64,000 nucleotides of DNA from Eleusine coracana subsp. coracana (Eukaryota; Streptophyta; Magnoliopsida; Poales; Poaceae). The notes under the pieces are model-generated. The model was not told the origin of the DNA, searched no databases, and saw nothing but the letters and a program-made list of their open reading frames with translations. The position numbers and the translations under genes are program-made. The stretch spans positions 4,650,001 to 4,714,000 of the forward strand of contig CM064422.1 of NCBI GenBank assembly GCA_032690845.1, written 5' to 3'. Positions 47,933 through 59,807 of the stretch are shown here, piece after piece; position 1 is the stretch's first letter, and each line of letters starts with the position of its first letter.

Positions 47933-48849
47933 TAGTCCTATAATGATGAAAAAAAATGCTCTCGGTAATAGCATACATTCGTTTTCCCTAAAAAAGGGAA
48001 GTTTCATGTTATGGTAAAAGGTCTTAAGCACAAATATAAAACAAAGCTCATGATTCCTGCCATGGGCCCATGGCCCTATAGAGAGTGTGCTTGTTGGAAA
48101 GAAAAATTGATAGCATTAAAATAATTTTCTTTTTCCAATTTTCACCTAATTGAATAAATAGTGAAAGTCATGTTCCCTGTGAAAAGTAACAATGAGGAAT
48201 TGTAAACTGAATCTAAGTTGTCAAATGAAAGTCTCCATACCGGATTCAGCAGAAGTTCAGGGCTTGTCCTAAAAAGAAAGATTAAAAACGAGAATAGATT
48301 TGTAACTCAAAAAAGATCTACTCACGTGAGCTTCAAGGGAAAATACAAAAAAAAAACAAATTTAATTGAAATATCAACAAGATATAAGAATAGTACTAGC
48401 ATTTATAGGAGTCGACATGGAATGAATAATTCTTATTTACGACACCATTCTTGGTTCAAGATGAATACAATGAACAGGCACATCTCAAAGAAGCCAAAGA
48501 TAGGAATGGTTTTATTTTATCTTGTTACAGTCTATCTTTTTTTATTATATTATTTCTAGACAAATGTAGCATGAGTTTCATCAAGGAACATTAGGATCCC
48601 AGTATAGCAAAAAATGTAACAGAACGCACTATATAGAAGAAACAGAAGGATATAATCGTAAAGGGGCAAGGTTTCTACAAAATGACGAAACATGGCACTG
48701 GCATTAGTTTCATTTCATGCACACAATATTGGTTTCTCAAATTGGATGCCCGTATTAACAACTTTTGGAAGTGTTGTTCAGGTCAAATGAAGTAAACTAG
48801 AAAAACAAAAGAAAAAAAAAGTGAAATAGGCAGTAGCAGCATGACAAAC
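47933..48849. other. Intergenic, no gene seen
   Basis: AT-rich sequence. The frame at 48218-48559 (113 codons, Lys/Ser/Arg/Asn-rich) has no motif and AT-driven composition. Confidence 0.4.
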
Positions 48850-49168
48850 GCGGACAGGTCTTTGGCAAAGGCCTGGTGGTAAGGCGTTCGGGTGGCTGCC
48901 CTAGGTCGGGGTTCGAGCCCCCGCTTTAGCACCGTACTGCTGCTGTGCTTAGCATTGTTGCGGTGCTATGTACTGTAGTTGTACATAGTGTAAAAATTTT
49001 TTTCTCGCTCTCTTCAGTCCAAAGCATAGGTAATGAATCGTGTCACAGCTCACACGATCAGCTAAGTTTCTATGTATGGTTGGGGAGGGGGTTTGGGGGC
49101 TTTCTTGGTCTACGTGACGGATTCTTCTTTTTAATGCAATACCCATTATTAATTAGACAAACTTTTAG
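48850..49168 (+). mobile_element. tRNA-derived SINE
   Basis: The head contains tggcaaaggcctggtggtaa (A-box region) and, about 40 bp on, ggggttcgagcccc, a perfect T-arm/B-box. The element is flanked by the perfect 11-bp direct repeat gcatgacaaac (48839-48849 and 49169-49179), a retroposition target duplication. The body after the head is unrelated to tRNA, and the end is T/A-rich. No coding capacity. The family name is not assigned. Confidence 0.85.
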
Positions 49169-49179
49169 GCATGACAAAC

Positions 49180-50623
49180 TTTTTTTATTTTTAACCTTTA
49201 TTAAATTAATATTCAACTACTTGTAGGCAAATTCGCTTTAGTTGTACTTCCTTCATATTAAACAAAAAGTTGTTTAGAACACGATTAGCATACCCATTAT
49301 TAATTAGAATGTATTTTCCTCTCTGTCCCTGTTAAAGACATCTTGGAATTATCACAATCAATAATGTGTGTTCATTCTAGTGATTGTTGTTGTAAAATAA
49401 AAGTGCTCAACCTATGAGGTTATTGGTTCAATTTCCCATAATCAAAATATTTTTTTACTTTTCAAGAAAATAATTTGCTTTTATAAAATCAGCTATGACT
49501 TTTGTAAATATCCGTATTTTTTTATATAATTTTATCCTTCACCAACTGATATTTTATACATAGCTCATCAAAATACGTGGATAAGAACGAACCTAATAGA
49601 ACGAAGTGTTATTAATTTTGTTTATACCAAGTGACAAGTGTAATTCATTTAAGGTCACGGAAAAGAGTTGGCCCATACCACCATCAACTTAAGATTAAGT
49701 CAAAGAAATGACTAGCTCCCACGGTCCAGGTGAACGAGAAGATGTCAGGAAGAGATCTTACCATGCCCGGCGGGGTGGCTAGAAATTCGGCGTCGGCCGT
49801 TACAGGAGCGCACAGAGACCACGACGACAACTAGGAATTCGAGTGGAGTATTGGGCGGGCATGAGAGATGAGAAGGATAGCGATAGTGAAACCAAGGGGA
49901 TGTTAACGGTTGTGGTTGTGGAAATAGGTAGTTATTGCCATTGAGACTGTTGAGGGAGGTGGGGAGTTTGGAGATGAAGGAGCTCGAAGGGGTCAGGAGG
50001 GAAGCCGGAAAGGCTTTGGGAAAGCCAAAATGAGAAAGTGAAGATTATGTCTGACAAGTAAGACCCACTAAATAAAAGACCTGCCAATGCTTCGAGTGAC
50101 GAAGTGGACCTGCCTATTAGCAGAGTCAATACAGAGCTATGTGAAGAAGAGCAAACCAAATTACATATTATTCTCCATTTGGATGAGACAGAAATAGAGG
50201 ATTAAGGATTCAACATCATAGGATGATAAGTAAAGTTTGCTCATATAATTGTTGTATACACAATAAAATTGCTACTGGTTCAGTGTGCATAAGTTGTGTA
50301 TACATTCCATGCATACAAAATAGAGATAATTCTCTCTATGCTATTGAAAATTTATATGGTTTTTTACTTGTCATGAAAATATTTGAACTTTTTTATTTGT
50401 CATTCATATAAATTATAGTTCCTCCCGTTAAAAAATTCTCTCAGAGAAGAGGGACGGGACAAGATCGTCCCCTTTTACAGGGATAAAGTTAACTATTAAA
50501 GAATATTCTCTTAATATGCTAGATGAATCCATCCCTCAAAATTAGTGGGATGAAGCCATCAACCTTTCTTGACCATGTTTATTAGTAGAAAATTAGTGAT
50601 ATTTATATGAATTATATTAATAA
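49180..50623. other. Intergenic, no gene seen
   Basis: A weak tRNA-like phrase (ttggttcaatttccc, about 49424) may be another decayed SINE head. Otherwise AT-rich, with a moderately GC-rich patch at 49720-50010 lacking recognisable coding features. Confidence 0.35.
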
Positions 50624-51529
50624 GGGTTAATTCCTTCAGTGCCATTAAAAACTTCTCCTATTCCTTAAACGTCACCGCAAAAACTTTAATCCTGTCAATG
50701 CCAGTCTTCTTAAACTTTTTCTTCGTTAATGCCATTATCGTTTATTTTACAATAACAAAAGCTTAACAGAATAATAAAAAGACCCTTTTACCCTCATCTT
50801 CAACCTTCAATCAGGGATCTCTCTCTCTCTCTCTCTCTCTCTCTTCGCTGCCAAGGAGAAGAGGACGGGGTGTCGCCGCGCCGCACCTAGAGCCGCGTGC
50901 CGCCGCCATGGCCCTAGGCGCCGCCGTCGTTGTCACAGCCCTCGCCACGCTCGGAGCCGTCGCCACCGCCTCGGGCCCGTCGCGTTGCACTCGGAGCTGA
51001 GCATCGTCGTCGTTGCTTTTGGCCCCGCCATGCCACGCCTGGAGGAAGATATGCTGCTTGGAGGTATCCTCGGTGGCGGGCGGCGCAGATCCAGAGGTGG
51101 ACAAGGACGAGCAGGCGACGATGGCCAGCAGGAGCACGAGGGTTGGGAGGCGGTGGTGGGCGACGAAGGATGGGGAGGCGGGGGAGGGGGCAGATGCGAC
51201 AGCAAGACGGGAGAGGGAGTGCGCGTGGACGTGGAAGCGAGGAGAGGTGGAGGGAGGCGACGACCATTTCTCGGTGGCGCGGAGGGCGACTGGTTCTTGC
51301 GCACGCCGCCGCTGGCCGAGTTCCTCAGGAGATAGAAGGGAGAGGGAGACGGGAGAGAGGTTGAAGATAAGGGCAAAATGGTCTTTTCCTTGCTCTGTTA
51401 ATAAAAAATGGACGGTAGTGGCGTTGACGGGAAAAAAGTTTAAGATGACTGGCACTAACAGGAATAAAGTTTTTACGGTGACGTTGAAAGGATCGGAGAA
51501 ATTTTCAGTGGCACTGAAGAAATTAACTC
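50624..51529. mobile_element. MULE with a perfect 9-bp target duplication, Pack-MULE-like
   Basis: Inverted repeats of about 150 bp start gggttaattccttcagtgcc and end with the mirror gcactgaagaaattaactc. The flanks tattaataa (50615-50623) and tattaataa (51530-51538) are identical. The interior (50810-51360) is very GC-rich, begins with a CT run (50818-50842), and holds open frames up to 244 codons on the minus strand. Part of one frame (HHRLPTLVLLLAIVACSSLS) reads like an N-terminal signal or anchor segment. No transposase. A captured host gene fragment is likely; its source is not recognised. Confidence 0.85.
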
Positions 51530-51578
51530 TATTAATAATTAACATATATAATTAAATAATTAGTATTTATAAGTGGTA

Positions 51579-51811
51579 CTCCCTCCGTCCACAAATGTTA
51601 GCATTTGTTGATTTTATATCACTTTTGATTATTTGTCTTATTCAAAAAAAATTGTAAGAATATAAAAATATAAAAGATAAACTTGACATATATCTAATAA
51701 TAAAGGATATTATAGTAAAATTAATATTTTTTACAAAATTTTTGAATAGGATGAATTATCAAACGTGATATCCGAAAGTCAATAAATGCTAACATTTATG
51801 GACAGAGGGAG
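51579..51811. mobile_element. Stowaway MITE, well preserved
   Basis: Starts ctccctccgtccacaaatgt and ends acatttatggacagagggag, with TA on both sides (51577-51578 and 51812-51813). 233 bp, non-coding. Confidence 0.92.
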
Positions 51812-52352
51812 TAATATATTAATTACTGGGTAATTTGTGAATAATTAATGTTTATTAGTACATTTTTTATTGATTAGTTATAACTATATTGTGATAATAT
51901 CAATATGTGTTAGTTGATAATAATAAAAGTATTATAATAATAAATTAAGATATATAATTAAGACCGATTTTTATCTCTCTCATCTTCGTCCCTCCAATCA
52001 AACAAAAATATAGATGACTTTATTCATCTAACATCACGGTGGATAAGCTTGTTCATGATATATTAGGAGTCTGTTTGATTTAGCTTTTCATCCTGCTTTT
52101 ACTTTTAAAAAGGTTAAAAGCCAACCAAAGAACTTGACTGTGAGCATCGGTTGTGATGAAAAGCAGCTGTCAACGTAGTTCATTTTTCACAACTCAGACG
52201 CTGCTTTCACGGGCTGTGAAATGTAAAGTTCCGTTGAAATTACCGCATTGCCACTGGTTATGTATGTGTACCATTTGGTTTCTTTTCCTCCTCTCTCTTA
52301 CTTTCGTTCTTCAACACAAGCATCTCGCCCGTAGGTTGGGGGAGCTCGGGCC

Positions 52353-52740
52353 CAGGGCCGGTCCTGTGTATTTTGGGGCCTGGAGGGAAGCTAAAATCCA
52401 GGACCTTTTATATATACATGTATATATATAATTAAATTTTATCAATTGAATAAAAATATTATTATTAATTAAAACAAAATTAAATTTATACAAAAATAGT
52501 TGTATATTATCTTAAAAGTTCCTAAGAATTTTCTAGCGGTAAAGTCACTAATGATAGTGTCACTATAAATCTCGTTCAATAATTTCTTCTCAATATATAA
52601 AGTGGTCAAATCATTCAATCTTTCTTGAATCATTGTGGACCTTAAATAGTTCTTCAACAATTTCAATTTTAAAAAGCTTCTTTCAGCTGATGCTACAGTC
52701 ACGAACACAGTAAATAAGATTCGATATGCAATAGAAATAT
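52353..52740 (-). pseudogene. hAT transposase C-terminal remnant
   Basis: The minus-strand frame 52469-52708 encodes TVASAERSFLKLKLLKNYLR, then STMIQERLNDLTTLYIEKK. This is the hAT C-terminal dimerisation region, including the SAERSFS-like core. Its stop lies a little before the sequence cagggccggtcctgt (52353), which looks like a hAT terminal repeat. The remainder of the transposase upstream is missing. Confidence 0.75.
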
Positions 52741-53584
52741 TGAGATATTTCTAGTTGATATGATTTATCCACGACTCCTTTCTGAGATTTCAAAAACTCT
52801 CTTTTTTTTTTCTTTCTCCTTTTCTCATGTCCAGATAAATATTTTCTAGTTAACATGACTTAAATAAAAAATATAAAAATAATTAGTCAAATAATTTTCT
52901 CATTAATTATTTCAAATCAATTATGCAAGAAACATTGAACTTGAACCTAGTCATGATGGTTACTTCCATTGAATTCAATATATAGATCAAATTCCATATG
53001 GTATACGTCGGGGCCTCTCGGTTTTACGCATCCTTGGCGGCCACGCACGTCGGCCTCTCCGCGCCTGGACGCAGAAGGGTGGGCGCAGCCATGCTGCACT
53101 CGCGCACCAGCGCCGCCATGGCATCCACCTCCAATTTCATGACAGCAAGCTCGCCCAGGGGCTGCCGCCAGATGAGGATGAGAAGTCGTCGATTGTCATC
53201 CACAAGATGCAGCAGCTAGCAGCGTACAGGGTCGTGGTGCCGCCCAACACAACGAGGAGGATGCCCTGAAGAGGAATTCGAATTCGAAGGCTCCTCATTC
53301 ATGGCTCATGGGCGTCCTGACAAGTTTGAGAGGAGTAGAGATCTCTCAAGAAGGCTCCATTTTTTTGAATTTGACACCAGATCCTGCCACCTCTCTCGTT
53401 TCTCAACCCATTTTGCTATTTCCCAAGGGCTGCTGCTCCACAGGATGGTGAATGCGAGTGCTTCAAAGAGCAGCAATGGTGTTTCTGTTCTTTTTTTCGT
53501 TTTCTTTCTCTGCCAGAATGACTGATTGGAGAAGAGGAAGGAAGTTTTTGCAACAAAGCCCTCACAGAACTTTGTAATTAATTA
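52741..53584. other. Unrecognised segment downstream of NUF2
   Basis: Positions 52990-53280 are GC-rich and exon-like (one frame reads KLAQGLPPDEDEKSSIVIHK) but have no start, splice logic or family I can name. May be a captured gene fragment. Confidence 0.3.
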
Positions 53585-53682
53585 CTCCCTCCATTCCAAA
53601 AATATTGTTGTTAGAACAGCAAAATTAGTTCATATTTGAACTAATCTTGTTGTCCTAACAACATTATTTTCGGAAGAGGGAG
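53585..53682. mobile_element. Very short Stowaway MITE forming an almost perfect hairpin
   Basis: The 98-bp element starts ctccctccattccaaaaata and ends with the mirror tattttcggaagagggag, with TA at 53583-53584 and 53683-53684. The two arms meet at a short loop near 53633 (gttcatatttgaac). It lies about 270 bp beyond the NUF2 stop codon, possibly inside its 3' untranslated region. Confidence 0.9.
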
Positions 53683-53954
53683 TATATTATTTTTGTGTCT
53701 TACATTTTTACAAAAAACTCCAAAACTTAAGATAATTTTAACTTCTTACATTGATAGCTCACACCAGCTTTTTACAACCAAACGGCTTTTAACTTTCTCA
53801 TAGTTGATAGTCCACAACAGTTTTTTCACAGCTCACAGCCCATAACAGCTTTTTTTTAAAGCCACTGTCTAACCAAGCACACCCTAGATAACTCTGTCCC
53901 ATCCCACTTTAATGCTCAACCAAACACACAGTTGTCTCTCCCAGCCGCCTCAGC

Positions 53955-56900
53955 TTATTCCAGGGAATCCAGGGAACGTTCAACGTTATCCATGAGGCGG
54001 TTAGCCTGGAGAAACATTATATCAGTAACCCATCTCTCGAAACAAAAAAACATTATATCAGTAACCGATCTCCCTATGTAAAAAAAAAAATCATGATACT
54101 AGGAACAGGCCTCCGAACAATGCACATACCGCATTGCATACTGCTCCAAATTTAGCATATATTTCTTCTTTCTTTTTTGTGGCGGCAGCTTCGACTGAAT
54201 CAGCCTGGGAGCATAAATCAGAAGCCTGCGTGTTGACAGATAGGAAAAAAACATGTCATCGACTCCATATATGTGCTAAAGAAATAGGATGACAAAATCT
54301 ATTAGTACTAATTAGACGCAAAATGAATGACAAAGTAACATTTAAAAAAAGTAAACATCGGATTCAACACTAAACATATAAGGTTCTTTTGATTTCACCA
54401 GCTGAAAAATCAAGACTAAAGAATCACCTTTGTAATTGTTTCCTCTACTTTCCTTTGTCTATCTTCGAAGCTCTGATGTTTACGATCCATTTCAGATTTC
54501 AAAGAAGCCATCTTCCGAGCATTATCAGCAATCTTTTGATCCCTTTCTTTCTCCTTAGCCTTGAGATGCTCCTCAGTTTCAAATGCTAATTCCAAGAGGA
54601 TCATGAGCAGTATTATTATGAGAATACTTGAAAATAAGCATGATATAGTAGTACTTGAACAGCACCAAAAAAAAAAAAGTAGTACATGTGAAACAACAAC
54701 CTTTTCTTTGCAATTCAACAATTTTTGGAGCAAGGGTATCGATTTCCAAATTTTGAACAGCAATCTTGGCTTTGAGCGCTTTAACTTCCTTGTCGGCAGC
54801 TTTAGCAGCAGCAGCCTAGCAGGTATAATAAGTAGAACAGTTAATACAGCCTAATTGTTAGACCACTTTAACTGAGCCAGGTAACCCCCCCCCCCCCCCC
54901 CCCCCCTCCCCCCAAGAAAATAAACAATCAAAGCATGCAGGCAAGTTTGTTCATACGTGTTCCTGTAGAGCAGAGATCTCAGAGAGATGCTTCGAAAGCT
55001 TCTCATAAGCCTGCAAAGTTGAGATACTTAGAATGCAGATACATAATTGTAGTATAGTATCAAAACATTAATTAAAACTTGTGTATTTGAACCAAACAGA
55101 AACTAACCACAGAAAATACTATTTAAGACTGTAACAATGGAACAAAGTGTACCTTAGTATACACCTCCAGAGTATTATTTTTCTCCTCGATTTTTTGCAT
55201 TGCTATCCTCTCTTGGTTCTTTAACTGAGCACGGGATGCTTTCTTTTCCTCCAGGGCTTGCTTCGAGAGAAAATACAGTCCATCGTTATATCGAAGATTG
55301 CACAGCATGCTGATTAGGTGATACAAGTACATAGTGCTGATTTGAGACTATATACACATCAAAAAGACACTCACAGAACAAAGAGAAATTCATCAAGGCA
55401 TGATCATCTTTTGAAAGAATGCAAGGTACACAAGAATAATGATAAAACATCCAATGATAATAGCAATTATATATTAAAAGAAATACTTCATAGTTAGCAA
55501 CAACACAATACCAAGCTACAAAGCCATGTTGACATTCGAGAGAGCATCCATACTCATTCGAAGGAAAACAATGGCACACTGTTATTGTGAAATGTAATTC
55601 TGCAACCCTAGGGTTGTTTCCTTACTGGAAGTTTCAGTTCTTTTAGCAAAGGCATGCAGCATAAATAAATAAAATGAAGAAAAAAAACTTTCATATTTAA
55701 ATTTATGCTCACAACAAGATGTTAATAAAAAGGAGAAAGGTCCTACCTGAAACTTTTCCGGGGACTCAACAACTTTGGACAACAGCTTGGAATTTTCTTG
55801 TCTTTGTTTCATCAACTCAAAATCGGCTTGAGAGATCTGTGCAAACAAAAATACAGGCACTAAATATAACATTGTATAGTGAGTTTTCCAAAGATTACTG
55901 AACTTCCACCTATTCAACAAGGGCAGGTCAGCCCGTGAACTTGCATGTTCACAAAGAAGAGTTGACAGGATATTAAATTAGGAGCAAGGAAAAATGTTAA
56001 CAGACAAGGTCCTGTTTGGCCTGGAATACAGAACACCTTCTAGGGAACCTATCAAGTTAAGGTACTCATATTTTGGAAGCCAAAGCAAGAGAGTGGATTG
56101 GCTAATAGCCGCAGATTCTCTGCTTTTCTTTTTCTCAGTGACACAAGAGAGTTGTATATCTTTGTATTAGAGAGAGAAGAAAAGATTCTCCAATTCAAGT
56201 CTAATGTGTAGCCAAAGCCATCAGTAAGTTATGTAATCCGACTTTTCAACACACGGCCAAAAATTTTGTGGGCAGAAGCCAAAACAATTTGGCTGCTAAC
56301 AGGTATTTAAAGTTGATCCATATACTTATACAAATATAATCCTACAAAGTACCATCCACGGGGGAATTTTTTTTTTTTTTTGCAGTACGTGATTGGAATG
56401 AGAACCTTGCTGAGGATTTCCTCTTTTTCCTCATCTATGGCTTTCGCTTTTGCTCGCAGTGCCACCTGCTGCTTGTTGTATTCTTGGACTCTCTGCGTGA
56501 GGCTGTCGACCTCTGTCTGGAGCTGCTGAACCACAGGTTCCTCCATCTGCTCCTTAAGCTCATGATCCGCAATCGCTTTCTGATGCTGCATGAGGTAAAA
56601 GATCTCACGAACAGAAACAGGCGTCTATTCACACAAGCATTTCCTCGAACAGAAAGAAGACACTGAACAAGGCTCAGCACAGACCTCGGCGATCTTGGCC
56701 TTGAGCTCCGCGCGGTGCTCATTAGTGTCGGGGAACTCGTCGACGATGGGTTGCAGAAGGGAGATCTTCTCCTGCCTGAAGTGGAGGTAGTTGATGATGG
56801 CACTGAGCACGTAGACGACTCGGCGGGGGGTGGGGCGGAAGAGGTCGCGGAGCGTGAAGCTATTAAACCTGATGGACTCGAGGAAATGCCGTGATCTCTG

Positions 56901-57256
56901 GAAGAGGCGGATGATCTGTATGCCTGGGAGGTAGAGTTCGGGGTTATCGAGAGATCCCAGCGCCTCGAACCCTAGCTGCTGGTCCAGGTCGTCGCTGCGA
57001 AACCAGCACCCAAGGATCGAAATCAAGTCACACCCACATCGGGAAGGGCAGGGAAGGAGGTGGGTTGGACGTGGTTCGCGACGTACCCGGCGATGTTGAC
57101 TAGGAAGAGGGAGAAGACGCCGGGGAGGAGGTCGGGCGCGGGCTTGGCGATGTCGTCGGCGCGGAGGTTGGCGTTGGGTGCGATGCCGTAAGTGTGCAGC
57201 GCCTCGGCGATGTCCGCAGCTGTCATCACAGGGAACGAGAAGCTTTCGCTCGCCAT
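53955..57256 (-). CDS. NUF2: Kinetochore protein NUF2, 443 aa, ten exons
   Basis: Subunit of the NDC80 complex, which binds spindle microtubules at kinetochores. Exons in order of translation: 57087-57256, 56685-56994, 56406-56585, 55747-55836, 55153-55260, 54957-55010, 54701-54815, 54428-54585, 54130-54225, 53955-54005. All junctions are GT-AG and in frame. Residues 1 to about 140 form the NUF2 calponin-homology head (FPVMTAADIAEALHTYGI; then LGFEALGSLDNPE; TLRDLFRPTPRRVVYVLSAI). From about 160 to the C-terminus the protein is charged coiled coil (for example EEPVVQQLQTEVDSLTQRV, SQADFELMKQRQENSKLLSK, SPEKFQ-QALEEKK). The end is NRLMDNVERSLDSLE. Length agrees with Arabidopsis NUF2 (about 440). 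The last intron-exon steps include very short exons (54, 51 nt). A C run lies in intron 6 (about 54886-54906). E2F-type and MSA-type sites lie upstream. Confidence 0.93.
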
Positions 57257-57319
57257 CTTCTCCGCCGGCGTCGGTGCCGCCCCCTTCTTCCGCCGCCGCT
57301 GCGCTAGTTCCTTCTTTTT

Positions 57320-57328
57320 TTTCCCGCC
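57320..57328 (+). promoter_or_regulatory. E2F-type site upstream of NUF2
   Basis: TTTCCCGCC, 64-72 bp before the NUF2 ATG, fits the E2F consensus TTTSSCGC. Plausible for a cell-cycle gene. Its position in leader or promoter is not resolved. Confidence 0.5.
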
Positions 57329-57393
57329 TGTGGAAATCGAAATGAATTGAAACCCGCTAGAGTCCCCTGGCCGGGGCTGAGGCTGAGGCTGTA

Positions 57394-57402
57394 TCCAACG
57401 GT
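57394..57402 (+). promoter_or_regulatory. MSA-like site upstream of NUF2
   Basis: tccaacggt contains the AACGG core of the mitosis-specific activator element bound by three-repeat MYB (MYB3R) factors. It lies about 140 bp before the NUF2 ATG. This is the expected control for G2/M genes. Confidence 0.5.
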
Positions 57403-59807
57403 GGAGACCGAGTCTGGGTTTGGGTCTTCCTTGGATAAAAAGTGCATAATCTAAATGAAGCAATCTTTAATGGAGACCATAAATTAGGTCACCTCGTGCA
57501 CGACAACGGCGGCGGAGGAAGAGAAGCTTGGGGACGGTAGGTGGTGAAGGAGCTCGGCAGTCGACGACTTCCTAACCGGCGGTGGATCTGGGGCGCGCGT
57601 GGGGCGACCGGATCTAGGGTGCCCTCCTTCCGGCAACGCCCGGGTCCCGGCGGCTTCGGCGACCCCGGGTAGCTCGCCCGACGGGAGGGGAAGCCGCGGG
57701 CGATGGCGGGAGAGGAGGCCGCGGGTGGCGGCGGCTACGGCGGCGGGAGGGAAGGCCGGAGGAGCTTGCCCGGCTGGAGGGGAAGCCGCGGTCGACAGGG
57801 GCTGCGGCCGGTGGAGCTAGCGACGGGGGAGGTAGAAGAGAGAGCTGGGTCGCGGGGCGCAGTGCTCCATTTGCGGGTCGTGACCCCGACCCTCTCCCAG
57901 TTTGGGTCTCGGTTTAGGTTCTCCATTGAATGACGTTTTAAAGCATTTTTGACCCATTTTGAGTTTAGGTGGGCATATGGATATGCCGTTGGAGTCAGCC
58001 GGACTACCTCCCGGTCACATTCCATTTCAAAAACAGCCGGAATGGGCCGTTCCGGGACTCATTCCGGAACAACCGAACGAGGTCTGGAATCGGGAAATGA
58101 GGGGTGGGTTACGTTTAATCCGTTACTTGGTAAGTGGGATAGGGAATAAGGAGGATCTGAGATAGGAAAATAGAGATCTTTATATCCCTCGAGAATTGCT
58201 TCGGTGAAGTTTTTTTTAAATAGCACGAATCTTAAAGCATCTAGTATAATTAACAAAGATTTTTTTTAAAATTTCCTAATCTATTGGCTCGTCAGCCCAA
58301 AGCCTAGACCAGCTCGAACGACGAATTCAGATCAAACATATAGATTGGCGTCCTCTTTTTCGTTCATTCTTCTTCCTGCCGAGGTAGGTCTGTCGATTTT
58401 CGTCTAGCTTTCTGGTCGCGGTGATTGAGTCGTTCCTCCCTGCATTGAGGGGGAGGAGGATGAAGACGACTCGGTTTGATCCGGCTTTTCTGGCTTAGAC
58501 GGGCTAGGGTGGGCCTGGTCTGGTCAGAGGGCCAGGCAGGGCTTGAGGTTTAGGAAAATTAATTAGCACTTAATTAACTTATAATGCTTTGAGTTTTTTT
58601 TTAAAAAAAAAGATTCACCCGGAGCATTTCTCATATCCATCTGTTACCAACCTGACGGGGGAGGTGGGTTCACACCGGGGAATATAGGATGGACACTGCT
58701 TGCCCATCCGCATGAGCATAAGAGAAGGTCGCCGCCGATTCGAGCTCGCGGAACTCGGCAACCGCAATTATTGCCCATGCCACGCATTAGCCATTCATGC
58801 TTCCGACACACAGGCTCTTAGATTAGAGTAGACATGTTGAACGGACAAAAAATGGGAAAAAATCAAATAGGAAAAAGTGATCGTATAAACAAAGAAACAC
58901 CTAAAAGAATTGAAAGGGAAAAAAAACACCTACCTTCCGACACACATGCTGTTAGATTATAGTAGATTTTTGTGGGTAATTTATTCTAGAGAGAAGCTAA
59001 ATCAAGAAGTTTAGAATATATTCCTAACTAACCTTTTGAAGTTACTCTTACCATTTTCTAAACTTGTGTATTTAATATATAGAACTGGAAGGAGTAGTTT
59101 GTTATTCTAAATTTGTGCATTACATTGGCTGCACAGACTTCAACAACAAATGAGGCAATCGGTCAAATCCTAAAGCACCTACTAAAATAGTGTTATGCTT
59201 GGGGTTATTGTGAGGCAGAATTAAACATGCGGTTTAATTAGAGATGTGAGTACCCATTGAGTAGTCCTGTATCACATCTGATTACATCTGCATAATTAAT
59301 TTGCGAAGGTGGAAATAGTTTTTAGTTCTTTTGAGATAGTTTTTGGTCAGCCTACAATCCACAAATTAGGAAACCCGCATCCCTACCCTTTGTCTTTGAC
59401 CGTTTGGAAAAGCTCGCATACAACAGCGGCTCGCCCACTCTTCATCCCACCTGACTGATCGGGTACTGGGTACATATGGCATTATGGCGGGGAAAGGGAA
59501 AGCAGTGTGACCAATTATCCTGTGACCACCTTTCTAACACAAATACCACTGTTCTGTAACAAATTATCATGTCACTGTTGAGAACTTGAGATTTTATCCT
59601 CCACCTAACTGACCAGATTGATACAAGAAAGAAGAAAGGACGCACATGATGGTTACGGTTTTGTTTCTTTTAACTGGTTCATAATATCCACCGCTATTGA
59701 ACAATTGTAATATGTATGTAAGAAGACAGATGTGTACAAAGATTGTTAGTATATGTGCCTATGATCTATTTCGGAGGGAGTCCTTGTTTCCTCAACCGCT
59801 TCTATAC
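57403..59807. other. Spacer between NUF2 and the prolyl hydroxylase gene
   Basis: Positions 57490-57880 are very GC-rich with open frames on both strands. AT-rich flanks contain similar phrases in opposite order (ttaatggagacc near 57468; ggttctccattgaa near 57917), so a decayed Pack-MULE-like unit is possible. A direct repeat cttccgacacaca occurs near 58800 and 58934. No gene is supported. The right end should hold the prolyl hydroxylase 3' untranslated region. Confidence 0.35.

Noticed and set aside
48880..48920. A functional tRNA gene
   Set aside because: Only A- and B-box regions are tRNA-like. The acceptor stem does not close, and the sequence sits inside a SINE with target duplications.
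49400..49445. Second SINE or tRNA head (ttggttcaatttccc)
   Set aside because: Only a weak B-box-like phrase; no A-box pairing or flanking duplication found.
54886..54912. Long C tract as a special structural element
   Set aside because: It is inside a NUF2 intron and is most simply a homopolymer, possibly of uncertain assembled length.
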